Program-made: the position numbers and the translations under genes | In this document: piece by piece, positions 1 through 6,753 of the stretch | Layout: every line of letters starts with the position of its first letter | Numbering within the stretch: position 1 is the stretch's first letter | Notes under the pieces: model-generated | The model's database searches: none | What the model saw: only the letters and a program-made list of their open reading frames with translations | Told to the model about the DNA's origin: nothing | NCBI RefSeq assembly: GCF_016919065.1 | Contig: NZ_JAFFQA010000004.1 | Span: 62,001 to 126,000, forward strand | Direction: 5' to 3' | DNA: 64,000 bases | DNA from: Desulfobulbus rhabdoformis | Lineage (GTDB): Bacteria; Desulfobacterota; Desulfobulbia; Desulfobulbales; Desulfobulbaceae

Positions 1-228
1 GTGCCGGAATCAGTCATGGTCGGGCAAATTTGGTCCTGGTATGGTGGTGTCCAGGGAAATGACGAAGGGAGTATCCGTTTCAGTCCACAGGGGTATATTG
101 AACCCACAGTCCTTTACCTGCAGCGTGACGATGGGCACGAGATGTCCCTCGTTCTTTCACCATTTTTAGCAACCGTTCGCGTGCTGGACAGCCATGTGGT
201 TCCCGATGCTTCCCTTTTTGCTCAGTGA
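1..228 (+). CDS. gspH: Type II secretion pseudopilin GspH, C-terminal fragment
   Basis: Only the last 75 or so residues are in the window; the reading frame is open from base 1, so the true start lies upstream. The fragment has the strand pattern of the GspH globular domain (SIRFSPQGYIEP, then LSPFLATVRV near the end), where minor pseudopilins usually carry a Gly-x-x-Glu/Pro turn. GspH is a minor pseudopilin of the T2SS periplasmic pseudopilus. The assignment leans on position: it ends just before gspI and the order H-I-J-K is canonical. GspG, the major pseudopilin, is expected upstream, outside the window. Confidence 0.68.
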   Translation: MPESVMVGQIWSWYGGVQGNDEGSIRFSPQGYIEPTVLYLQRDDGHEMSLVLSPFLATVRVLDSHVVPDASLFAQ

Positions 229-238
229 ACGGCAGGTG

Positions 239-715
239 ATGAAGCAGGGATGCCGCTGCAGCGGTTTTACCCTGCTTGAAGTAATGATTGCTGTAGCCAT
301 CATCGCCATTGCGGTTGTGACGCTTTTAGGGGCTCAATCGCAGAGTGTCTCCATTGCAGCCAGCGCAAAATTTGATACCAGGGCTTCCCTGCTTGCCAGA
401 TGGAAGATGGCTGACCTGGAACTCCAGGAATTCACAGGGCTTGTCGATGATGAAGGAAATTTTGGCGAGGACTATCCGGAGTATCGCTGGAAACTGCGGG
501 TCACTGATCTGGGCGAAAATGACACCGGTTTAACCGGAACCTCTGATCAGATCAAAATGCTTGATATTATAGTCTACGCAAGTCAGGAAAATGCACTTTC
601 ATACAGTCTTCGCACCTTTATTGCCAATGTTGCCCAGCAAGAGCAGCCTTTGAACGAGCAAGCGGATCCCGCCCAAAAGCAGTCGTCTGTAGAGGAAAAC
701 AATGTCGAGCAATAG
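239..715 (+). CDS. gspI: Type II secretion minor pseudopilin GspI
   Basis: Minor pseudopilin at the tip of the T2SS pseudopilus, processed by the prepilin peptidase GspO. The N-terminus shows the type III signal: a short basic leader, then G-FTLLEVMIA (cleavage after Gly, Glu at +5) and about 20 hydrophobic residues. A longer frame opens at 194, but ATG 239 gives a leader of normal length (7 residues before the cleavage Gly-Phe) and has GCAGG-like purines just upstream. The globular part ends in a Gln/Glu-rich tail. It overlaps gspJ by 14 bases, implying translational coupling. About 158 residues, somewhat longer than usual because of the tail. Confidence 0.85.
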   Translation: MKQGCRCSGFTLLEVMIAVAIIAIAVVTLLGAQSQSVSIAASAKFDTRASLLARWKMADLELQEFTGLVDDEGNFGEDYPEYRWKLRVTDLGENDTGLTGTSDQIKMLDIIVYASQENALSYSLRTFIANVAQQEQPLNEQADPAQKQSSVEENNVEQ

Positions 716-1391
716 GCATGGCTTTACTCTGCTTGAGTTACTGTTGGCCATGACCGTGTTGGCCGTTGTTGTCGCCATGTTCTCTCTTTCTCTTTCTGGA
801 TCAATTCGAGTTTTTGAGGGGACAGAAGAGGAAGAGAAAATATACACCATGGCGCAAACCGCCATGGAACGAATAACAGAGGATCTGGCCGGGGCCTTTG
901 CAACTCAGGAGTGCTCCTTTGAGGGAGAAAGTGGCCTGGAAAACGGGCATCGAGCCGATACTCTCCAGTTTTGTTCGTTGGCCCATGTCGTCTTTAACCC
1001 AAAACAACAAAAGGATGGACCTGCACTGATAAGGTACAGGGTGGAACTCAACGAGGATCTGGACGAATCGTACCGTCTCTTGCGCTCCGATCAACTCCTG
1101 CTTCCGGAACAGGAGGAGGATGGGGAGAGCAAAGCTCCTGGATTTATTCTTGCTGACAACCTTCGTTCGTTGCAGTTGACTTATTTTGACTCCAGCGGTC
1201 AGGAATTTGACAACTGGCAGGGGACGGAAGAAGAACAGCAGGAGGATGGGGAGCAAGGAGAAGAGGCTGTCGGCAGACTTCCGGCAGCAGTCCATTGTAT
1301 CCTCGAATTCTGGAAAGATGCCGAGCACACCTCCACAGTGCTTTTCAGTACTCGGGTTGTTGTCCCTGTAGGAGTGGGGAGTGAGCGTTAA
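702..1391 (+). CDS. gspJ: Type II secretion minor pseudopilin GspJ
   Basis: Minor pseudopilin that forms the tip complex with GspI and GspK. The leader MSSNRHG-FTLLELLLAM has a classical prepilin peptidase site with Glu at +5 and a hydrophobic helix behind it. The body (229 residues, normal for GspJ) has the RYRVELNED..YRLLRSDQ strand pairs typical of the family, and an acidic Glu/Gln-rich loop near residues 170-190 (EEEQQEDGEQGEE) that is longer than usual. It overlaps both gspI (14 bases) and gspK (11 bases). Confidence 0.86.
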   Translation: MSSNRHGFTLLELLLAMTVLAVVVAMFSLSLSGSIRVFEGTEEEEKIYTMAQTAMERITEDLAGAFATQECSFEGESGLENGHRADTLQFCSLAHVVFNPKQQKDGPALIRYRVELNEDLDESYRLLRSDQLLLPEQEEDGESKAPGFILADNLRSLQLTYFDSSGQEFDNWQGTEEEQQEDGEQGEEAVGRLPAAVHCILEFWKDAEHTSTVLFSTRVVVPVGVGSER

Positions 1392-2364
1392 ATCGATTGT
1401 GCACAACCAGTCAGGCATGGCCCTGGTGATGACGCTGCTTATCATCAGCTTTCTCGTTGCTTTGACGTTGCAGGTAATGATGAGCGCTGATCGTCAAATG
1501 ACTGTCGCGGCAAACTCTCAGGAACGGGTGCGACTTGATGGCATGGTCCTTGGCGGCTTGAATTTGGTGCTGGCTGCCTTACAGGCAGATCAAAAGGAAA
1601 ATCATTTTGATTCCGAACAAGATCTTTGGGGAACCTTTGATTCGGAAAAACTGCAGGAATTAACAGAAGATATACAGCTTGAAATTTCGGTCGAGGATCT
1701 CTCCGGAAAGCTTTCTTTGAGTACATTATTGGGGGATAGCGACAGTCACTATCGGGCGATATGGTTACGGCTGCTCACCTCAGGGCGTTTTGCCATCAAG
1801 AGCCAGGAGCAGGCTGAATCGCTTCTCGATGCCCTGATCGACTGGATAGATGAGGATGACGAAGAAAATCCCATGGGGGCTGAAAGTGGTTATTACCAGG
1901 GGTTGGAATCACCGTATAGCTGCCGGAATGGAAACATGCTCAGTGAAAAAGAAATCCTTCTTGTCAGGGGGATGACTCCTGAAATTGCCTACGGCGACCA
2001 CTCTTATGAGGGGCTGCTTGCTTACATCGATGTAACAGGTAAGGACGTCAAAATTAATCTCAATACAGCCTCACTCCCTGTACTTATGGCTCTGCATCCT
2101 GACATGACTGCAGAAGTGGCACAGGAATTGATTGATTATCGGGAGAATGCAAACAATCGAGAGAAACTCGCCTCTCCAGACTGGTACAATCGTGTTCCTG
2201 GAGTGCCTTCGGGAATTGATTTGAGCAGTCTTGAGCTTGGGGAACAATCCTCCTCGTTTTTTGCCCGTATACGGGCATCGCATAATAATTATCAGCGGAC
2301 AGGCCTTGCCCGGATAGTGCGCTCGGAGAAGGGACTCAAGGTCGTTTCCTGGCAGCTGCTCTGA
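1381..2364 (+). CDS. gspK: Type II secretion minor pseudopilin GspK
   Basis: Largest minor pseudopilin (327 residues, normal size), which caps the pseudopilus tip. It starts at GTG 1381 inside gspJ. The leader reads NQSG-MALVMTLLIISFL, with the Gly cleavage site but no Glu at +5, as is the rule for GspK. The helical insert contains LIDWIDEDDEENPMGAE, matching the GspK calcium-binding acidic loop, and the motif INLNTASLPVLMAL is the SAM-like/HhH segment seen in all GspK proteins. Last of the pseudopilin block; 55 bases separate it from gspL. Confidence 0.9.
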   Translation: MSVKSIVHNQSGMALVMTLLIISFLVALTLQVMMSADRQMTVAANSQERVRLDGMVLGGLNLVLAALQADQKENHFDSEQDLWGTFDSEKLQELTEDIQLEISVEDLSGKLSLSTLLGDSDSHYRAIWLRLLTSGRFAIKSQEQAESLLDALIDWIDEDDEENPMGAESGYYQGLESPYSCRNGNMLSEKEILLVRGMTPEIAYGDHSYEGLLAYIDVTGKDVKINLNTASLPVLMALHPDMTAEVAQELIDYRENANNREKLASPDWYNRVPGVPSGIDLSSLELGEQSSSFFARIRASHNNYQRTGLARIVRSEKGLKVVSWQLL

Positions 2365-2365
2365 C

Positions 2366-2382
2366 AAACCTGATACAGGTTT
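2366..2382 (+). terminator. Small stem-loop between gspK and gspL
   Basis: AAACCTG, loop ATA, CAGGTTT: a perfect 7-bp stem directly after the gspK stop, followed by TAGTCAAT and so without a real U-tract. It may be an attenuator or mRNA processing site rather than a full terminator, since gspL is clearly in the same operon. Confidence 0.3.
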
Positions 2383-2419
2383 TAGTCAATATTCAATAAA
2401 ATCAAACGAATACTAATTT

Positions 2420-3925
2420 ATGGGTAGAAGGACTCTGGGGATTGATATTGGTGATAGCCACATTGCCGGAGTGGTGCTTGAACAGCAACGCGGGGCCACC
2501 GTATTGCAGGCCTATCATTGCCTTCCCAGAGAGGAGCGTGAAAATCCAGCCACTGCAATTGTGCAACTGTGCAATGAGTTATCCTGGAGTGGAGAGGTTT
2601 GTATATGCGGCTTGCCTCTGTCACTATTAAGTATTCGTAACCTTATTCTCCCCTTTGCAGATGTCAAAAAAATAACACAGGCGCTTCCCTTTGAGTTGGA
2701 AGAGCAGGTGCTCACGCCCCCTGATTCGCTTTGTTACGATTATCGTATTGCCCGGAAAAATGGGAATGGCTGTTTACTGGTGGTTTTTGCCGTTGCTCAA
2801 GATTGGCTTGCAGCATTACTCGCAGAAACGACCAGTGCTGTGGATCCGGATCGTGTTCTTCCTGCCATGTTATCTCTGGCTGAGCAGTGTTCTCGTTACC
2901 GCCCGGATGACGATCCTTTTTTGCTGGTGCATGCCGATCAGCACTCTATGAGTATATCTTTGGTGATTGACGGGCGCCCCATGCTCTTTCGCCGCTTGTC
3001 CCATCCCGAGACCATGATTCTTCATCCGCCTTTTGAGGTAGAAGGGGATACGGTGAAAGGCGAGATGCCGGCCGCTCAAGAGTGTGTAGACGTTATCGCT
3101 GGATTGATTCTACAGAGTCTTGATTTTTTCCGAATGGAGAATCGAGTCAGTGCTGAACTGGAAACTGTCGTCTTGACAGGGCCACTGGCAGGTATGGATG
3201 ATGAACTCATTGCCCACATGTCGCAGGCGTTGCAGATGTCGGTCACTCGAATGGATTTACTTGAGCAGGCGCAGATAGTCTTCACTGATGAACAGCGAGA
3301 CCAATGGTCTGCAAACCAAATGGACCGCGCCCTGGCTCTGGCGCTTGACGGAAAGAAAAAAGCTGGCCTCACGCTCCGCACGCACCATCTTGCCAAAAAA
3401 AAGAGCCTGTTTTCCAGACGTCGGCAATTACTGTTGCCTGTTGCTGCCGTCTGTATCCTTCTTGTTTTTGGACTGGGATACCTGGGCATAAATACCTATC
3501 AATTAAGGCAAGAGAATGCAGTCATTGATGGTCAAATGCGGGCTCTTTATCAAGAAACCTTTCCTGATGTAACCAGAATTCAGGCCCCCTACATTGAGAT
3601 GCAGGCAAAGTTGAGGACTCTGCAGGGGCCGGAGTCCCCTCTCCCTTATTTTGTAACCGATCGCTGGATCCTACCAGTGCTTGCAGATATCTCTGGTAGG
3701 ATTCCTTCCTCTCTCAAACTCAAGGTGAGTCGGTTTACCATTGACCGAAAAGCTGTGACTATGAAGGGCACCACGGAGTCATTTAATAGCGTCGAGATGA
3801 TGAAAACGGCTCTGTCTGGTTCACAGCAGCTGAATGCTGTACGTATTGTTTCGGCAACAGCAGATAAAGGGAAAAAAGATGGTGCCATTCGGTTTGAGCT
3901 GCAAATGCAACTGGAGAATATCTAA
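2420..3925 (+). CDS. gspL: Type II secretion inner-membrane platform protein GspL
   Basis: GspL links the cytoplasmic ATPase GspE to the inner-membrane platform. Residues 1-330 form the actin-like (PilM/GspL_N) cytoplasmic domain, starting GIDIGDSHIAGVVL, with an LPFELEEQV segment typical of the PilM family. One membrane helix follows at about residues 337-358 (LLLPVAAVCILLVFGLGYL), and the periplasmic ferredoxin-like part runs to residue 501. At 501 residues it is somewhat longer than most GspL. ATG 2420 lacks a strong Shine-Dalgarno. The stop overlaps the gspM start by one base. Confidence 0.88.
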   Translation: MGRRTLGIDIGDSHIAGVVLEQQRGATVLQAYHCLPREERENPATAIVQLCNELSWSGEVCICGLPLSLLSIRNLILPFADVKKITQALPFELEEQVLTPPDSLCYDYRIARKNGNGCLLVVFAVAQDWLAALLAETTSAVDPDRVLPAMLSLAEQCSRYRPDDDPFLLVHADQHSMSISLVIDGRPMLFRRLSHPETMILHPPFEVEGDTVKGEMPAAQECVDVIAGLILQSLDFFRMENRVSAELETVVLTGPLAGMDDELIAHMSQALQMSVTRMDLLEQAQIVFTDEQRDQWSANQMDRALALALDGKKKAGLTLRTHHLAKKKSLFSRRRQLLLPVAAVCILLVFGLGYLGINTYQLRQENAVIDGQMRALYQETFPDVTRIQAPYIEMQAKLRTLQGPESPLPYFVTDRWILPVLADISGRIPSSLKLKVSRFTIDRKAVTMKGTTESFNSVEMMKTALSGSQQLNAVRIVSATADKGKKDGAIRFELQMQLENI

Positions 3926-4464
3926 TGCAACTCACCGGTCGAGAAAGAAACATGGTGATCGGGGCAGGTATTGCACTGGTATTATATATACTTTTCCAAT
4001 TTATTCTCTCCCCCCTTGTTGAGCAACGAGGTCGACTGCAGCAAAGGTTGGTTACCCAGAAAAAGTCCCTTGTACATATGCAGCAGTTACAAAAGCAGTA
4101 TCGACAGCTATCTCAGCAGTCGGGGTCTATAGCAAGTTTACTTGAGAGACGTGAAAGAGGTTTTAGTCTTTTTGCCTTTCTTGAACAAAATGCCGATGAA
4201 AGTTCTGTGAAAGAGCAGATTGCCTATATGAAGCCCTCCGAGTCCAAAGAAGGGGAGGCTTTTTCCCAAACGCGGGTAGAGATGAAACTGCAAGGTGTTT
4301 CTCTGTCTCAACTTCTCGAATTTATTGAAAAAATAGAATCGCCTGCCCATCTGGTGGGCATCGCTAAGATGACAATTCAAGAGAACGGTAAAGAAAAGGG
4401 CACGCTGGACGCGACCTTTAGTATGATCTCTGTCGATCAACCGGCCCTTGGGGATGAACGTTAA
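3925..4464 (+). CDS. gspM: Type II secretion protein GspM
   Basis: Small bitopic platform protein (179 residues) that partners GspL. A short basic N-terminus (QLTGRERNMVIG) is followed by one membrane helix at residues 10-30 and a coiled coil (QRGRLQQRLVTQKKSL, QLQKQYRQLSQQ). A ferredoxin-like periplasmic domain ends the protein. The layout, size and position right after gspL (TAATG overlap) identify it more than sequence identity does. Confidence 0.85.
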   Translation: MQLTGRERNMVIGAGIALVLYILFQFILSPLVEQRGRLQQRLVTQKKSLVHMQQLQKQYRQLSQQSGSIASLLERRERGFSLFAFLEQNADESSVKEQIAYMKPSESKEGEAFSQTRVEMKLQGVSLSQLLEFIEKIESPAHLVGIAKMTIQENGKEKGTLDATFSMISVDQPALGDER

Positions 4465-4470
4465 TCAAAA

Positions 4471-4535
4471 CCTGAATCCGTGAGCATTCATCAGTGCGTC
4501 AGTTTTGTTGTTTGTGGCATGCCGATTAAAGTGCA
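4471..4535 (+). repeat. Dispersed repeat family B, copy 1
   Basis: CCTGAATCCGTG followed by AGCATTCATCAGTGCGTCAG and a T/G-rich stretch ending near CATGCCGATTAAAG. The reverse complement of 30116-30199 matches this along most of its length (AGCATTCAGCAGTGCGTCAG, then TTTATTATTTGTAACATGTCGAT). It fills the gap between gspM and gspN. The 13-base end CCTGAATCCGTGA is shared with family A. Confidence 0.6.
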
Positions 4536-4578
4536 CTTTATCGGCTTGTTACGAACAATGAAGGTGGCGTGCTGATGG

Positions 4579-4689
4579 ATGTCCCAAAAGGCGGCGGGTG
4601 AAACTGAACAATACATGAATTTGTTTAAAAATATTCGCCCCTTTAAAAGGATACGTTGTTCAGTGCCCATCCGCCGTCACGGATTCAGG
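4579..4689 (-). repeat. Dispersed repeat family A, copy 1 (inverted), covering the gspN 5' end
   Basis: Read on the minus strand, it begins CCTGAATCCGTGACGGCGG at 4689 and ends CAGTTTCACCCGCCGCC followed by TTTTGGGACAT near 4579. The copy at 6438-6560 has the same ends and the same middle spacing on the plus strand. It lies wholly within the first 37 codons of the gspN reading frame. No coding capacity of its own. Confidence 0.7.
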
Positions 4690-5628
4690 CAAAAGTCACA
4701 ATTCAGAGAGGGGGCCAAAAGGTTTCGCCGTACATTTGGCTACCTGCTGTATATTGTAGCTGTTGGTGTTCTCGCGTTATGGTTTCTTTTTCCGCGGGAA
4801 AGTTTGCAAGACTATTTTGAGCGCACTCTTGCAGAAGTGGTTCCCGGCGTAGACTGGCATGTTGGTCGGGTGCATTTACAGTTTCCGCTTGCGCTCGGGG
4901 TGGATGACTTGAAAGGGGACAGGGGGCAACATGCAACCCAGGCCTCAATTGAGTTGAAGCACCTCACCCTCTGGCCGGATTGGGACGCATCTATTCGGAA
5001 AAAAAGGTTTTGTTCTGGATATACCTTCAACATACAATCAGGCATTGTCCAGGGCCAAATGTGTTGGCAGAAAACAAACCGGGTCGTTCAAATTTTGGGA
5101 AGTATGGAAGGCGTTAGCCTACAATCCATGCCATTATTTGCAGGCTGGCTTGGACGTTCTCTTCAAGGAACAGTGAATGCCTCCTTTGAGGGAAATGTCT
5201 ATTCTCGTGCTGATTGCTCCTGGAAAATGCAATGCAGGGTTGAAGAGGGAGAGCTTGCTTTACTGCACCCCATTTTGCGACACCAGAAATTACCATTTTC
5301 CCAGGTGCGTATGCTTGTCAGCGGCACAGGGAATAGTGTCCGCATTACCGAGGGGAGAATTGCCTCGATTCTGGGAGATGGCTGGTTTAACGGGAGTGTT
5401 CAGTTGGTACGTCCATTTTTGCAGTCGCAGTTGCAGCTGCGTGGCGGACTTTCCCCCGAGCCACTTTTTTTTCAGGGGATCAAGGCGTCTCCAGTGCTGA
5501 GTGAGCTTCAAGAAATATTCGAGGAAGAACCGCTAACGTTTGACCTTTCCGGAACTGTGCAGTCTCCGGCAATTCATTTTGAGAATTTAGCCATGCAGAT
5601 CTACGCTTTGGATAAGGAGAGGGAATAA
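4579..5628 (+). CDS. gspN: Type II secretion GspN-like inner-membrane protein
   Basis: 349 residues with one membrane helix at about residues 51-71 (FGYLLYIVAVGVLALWFLFP) and a periplasmic beta-rich domain. Segments such as LTLWPDWDASI, MEGVSLQSMPLFAGW and LQGTVNASFEG resemble the T2SSN (GspN/AsmA-like) family. The position between gspM and gspC agrees. GspN is an accessory T2SS component of uncertain role. ATG 4579 has AAGGTGG 12 bases upstream, but residues 1-37 are encoded by a dispersed repeat, so the native N-terminus may have been replaced or the true start may lie downstream at a non-ATG codon. The stop is 4 bases before the GTG of gspC. Confidence 0.72.
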   Translation: MSQKAAGETEQYMNLFKNIRPFKRIRCSVPIRRHGFRQKSQFREGAKRFRRTFGYLLYIVAVGVLALWFLFPRESLQDYFERTLAEVVPGVDWHVGRVHLQFPLALGVDDLKGDRGQHATQASIELKHLTLWPDWDASIRKKRFCSGYTFNIQSGIVQGQMCWQKTNRVVQILGSMEGVSLQSMPLFAGWLGRSLQGTVNASFEGNVYSRADCSWKMQCRVEEGELALLHPILRHQKLPFSQVRMLVSGTGNSVRITEGRIASILGDGWFNGSVQLVRPFLQSQLQLRGGLSPEPLFFQGIKASPVLSELQEIFEEEPLTFDLSGTVQSPAIHFENLAMQIYALDKERE

Positions 5629-5632
5629 GGCT

Positions 5633-6421
5633 GTGCGTACCTTATTGATTCGTTTACTCATCATTACCCTGGCTGTCTATGCTGGTGTTCAGTTGTGGTA
5701 CGGGAATGTGGAAAAGCGCCTTCAGCCGCAGGCGCCACCAGAGACGACTGTACAGCTTGAACAGGAAAAAAATGTCCAGGAAGAGGAGGTCGTCGAGGCC
5801 TCTCCTGTTGATGAGCGTAAGGTAATCTTGCAACGAAATATCTTTCAGGCGGGTGAGGAAGGCGCAGCAGCAGAGAGCAGCAAAGAGGCTGAGTCCGATA
5901 TTGACCAGTTGGAGAAAACTCAACTCAGCCTCTCTCTTCTTGGAACCGTATCCGGAGAGCGAGAAGATGCACGAGCGATCATTCGTGATGATAAAACTCG
6001 TCTCGAGGACCTTTTTCGGGTGGGGAGTGAAATCCAAGGCGCAATCATCAATCGTATTGCCCGAGGTAAGGTGGTCCTCTTGGTCAACGGTCGAGAGGAG
6101 GTCCTGGTAATAAAAGACAGGGATAAAAATACTGGGCCTTCACCGATTCCTATGCGTCAAAGAACTCCCGTAACACTGAACAAGAGGTCGGATGAACAAT
6201 CAGTTCGTTCCGTCCCCAGAGCCGTCCCTCGACGAAGAATAAGTTTCCGTAGTCCTCGTCGCACACCTCCGCGGCCCGATCCTCGGGAATTGATTGAGGC
6301 ACCCCTTGATGTAGAGCCGGGAGATGACGTGCTCGATAACTCTGTTGATAATGCAATTGATGATACGCCCGTTGAGCTGGAGTCCACCGTTCCTTTGGAA
6401 GAAGGGGATGTTCTTGATTAG
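5633..6421 (+). CDS. gspC: Type II secretion protein GspC, no PDZ domain
   Basis: GspC connects the inner-membrane platform to the secretin. Starts at GTG 5633 with a membrane helix at residues 3-22 (LIRLLIITLAVYAGVQLW). A Gln/Glu-rich linker follows, then the homology region at about residues 62-160 (LQRNIFQAGEE; LSLLGTVSGE; RLEDLFRVGSEIQGA; REEVLVIKD), which contacts the N0 domain of GspD. After it comes a low-complexity tail, first Arg/Pro-rich (residues 185-222), then acidic. There is no PDZ or coiled-coil domain of the kind found in enterobacterial GspC. Directly upstream of gspD apart from a repeat. Confidence 0.82.
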   Translation: MRTLLIRLLIITLAVYAGVQLWYGNVEKRLQPQAPPETTVQLEQEKNVQEEEVVEASPVDERKVILQRNIFQAGEEGAAAESSKEAESDIDQLEKTQLSLSLLGTVSGEREDARAIIRDDKTRLEDLFRVGSEIQGAIINRIARGKVVLLVNGREEVLVIKDRDKNTGPSPIPMRQRTPVTLNKRSDEQSVRSVPRAVPRRRISFRSPRRTPPRPDPRELIEAPLDVEPGDDVLDNSVDNAIDDTPVELESTVPLEEGDVLD

Positions 6422-6437
6422 GGCTTGCTGGCTTGAA

Positions 6438-6560
6438 CCTGAATCCGTGACGGCGGATGGTCTCTGAATAACATATTCAGTTGATAATGCAGAAATTTTC
6501 AAACTAATTTATTTGCTATTCAGTTTCACCCGCCGCCCTTTGGGGCATTCACGGATCCAG
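6438..6560 (+). repeat. Dispersed repeat family A, copy 2
   Basis: 123 bp with near-identical inverted ends: CCTGAATCCGTGA on the left and TTCACGGATCCAG on the right. Inner GC-rich arms (GACGGCGGATGG and CACCCGCCGCC) and a short palindrome CTGAAT-AACAT-ATTCAG lie between. The reverse complement of 4579-4689 matches it at both ends and in the middle. It occupies most of the gap between gspC and gspD. Small, palindromic and non-coding, it fits a MITE/REP-type element. Confidence 0.7.
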
Positions 6561-6753
6561 ATTGAAGATTCAGATTGGACCAAGCTTTCCCGCTCATGGA
6601 AATGTGAGCCTTACTGTGTCAGGCTTTAAAACGGCACTTTTCCCTGAATTCGTGAAACCAGACGTTTGCTCAACAACGAGCTTTTTTTGTTCCCCCCGGA
6701 TTTAGGAGTATGAAAACACAAATGCAAACCGCCTGTTTCAATGGTGATTTTTG
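6561..6753 (+). promoter_or_regulatory. gspD upstream region with a possible 14-codon leader ORF
   Basis: Remainder of the 330-base gap before gspD. It contains a degenerate family-A end (CCTGAATTCGTGAAACC near 6640), a T-rich stretch (6681-6692), and a small frame from ATG 6710 to TGA 6754 encoding MKTQMQTACFNGDF, whose stop overlaps the gspD ATG (TGATG). The AGGAG in front of it is only one base from the ATG, so its translation is doubtful. No clear sigma70 promoter was found. Confidence 0.25.
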
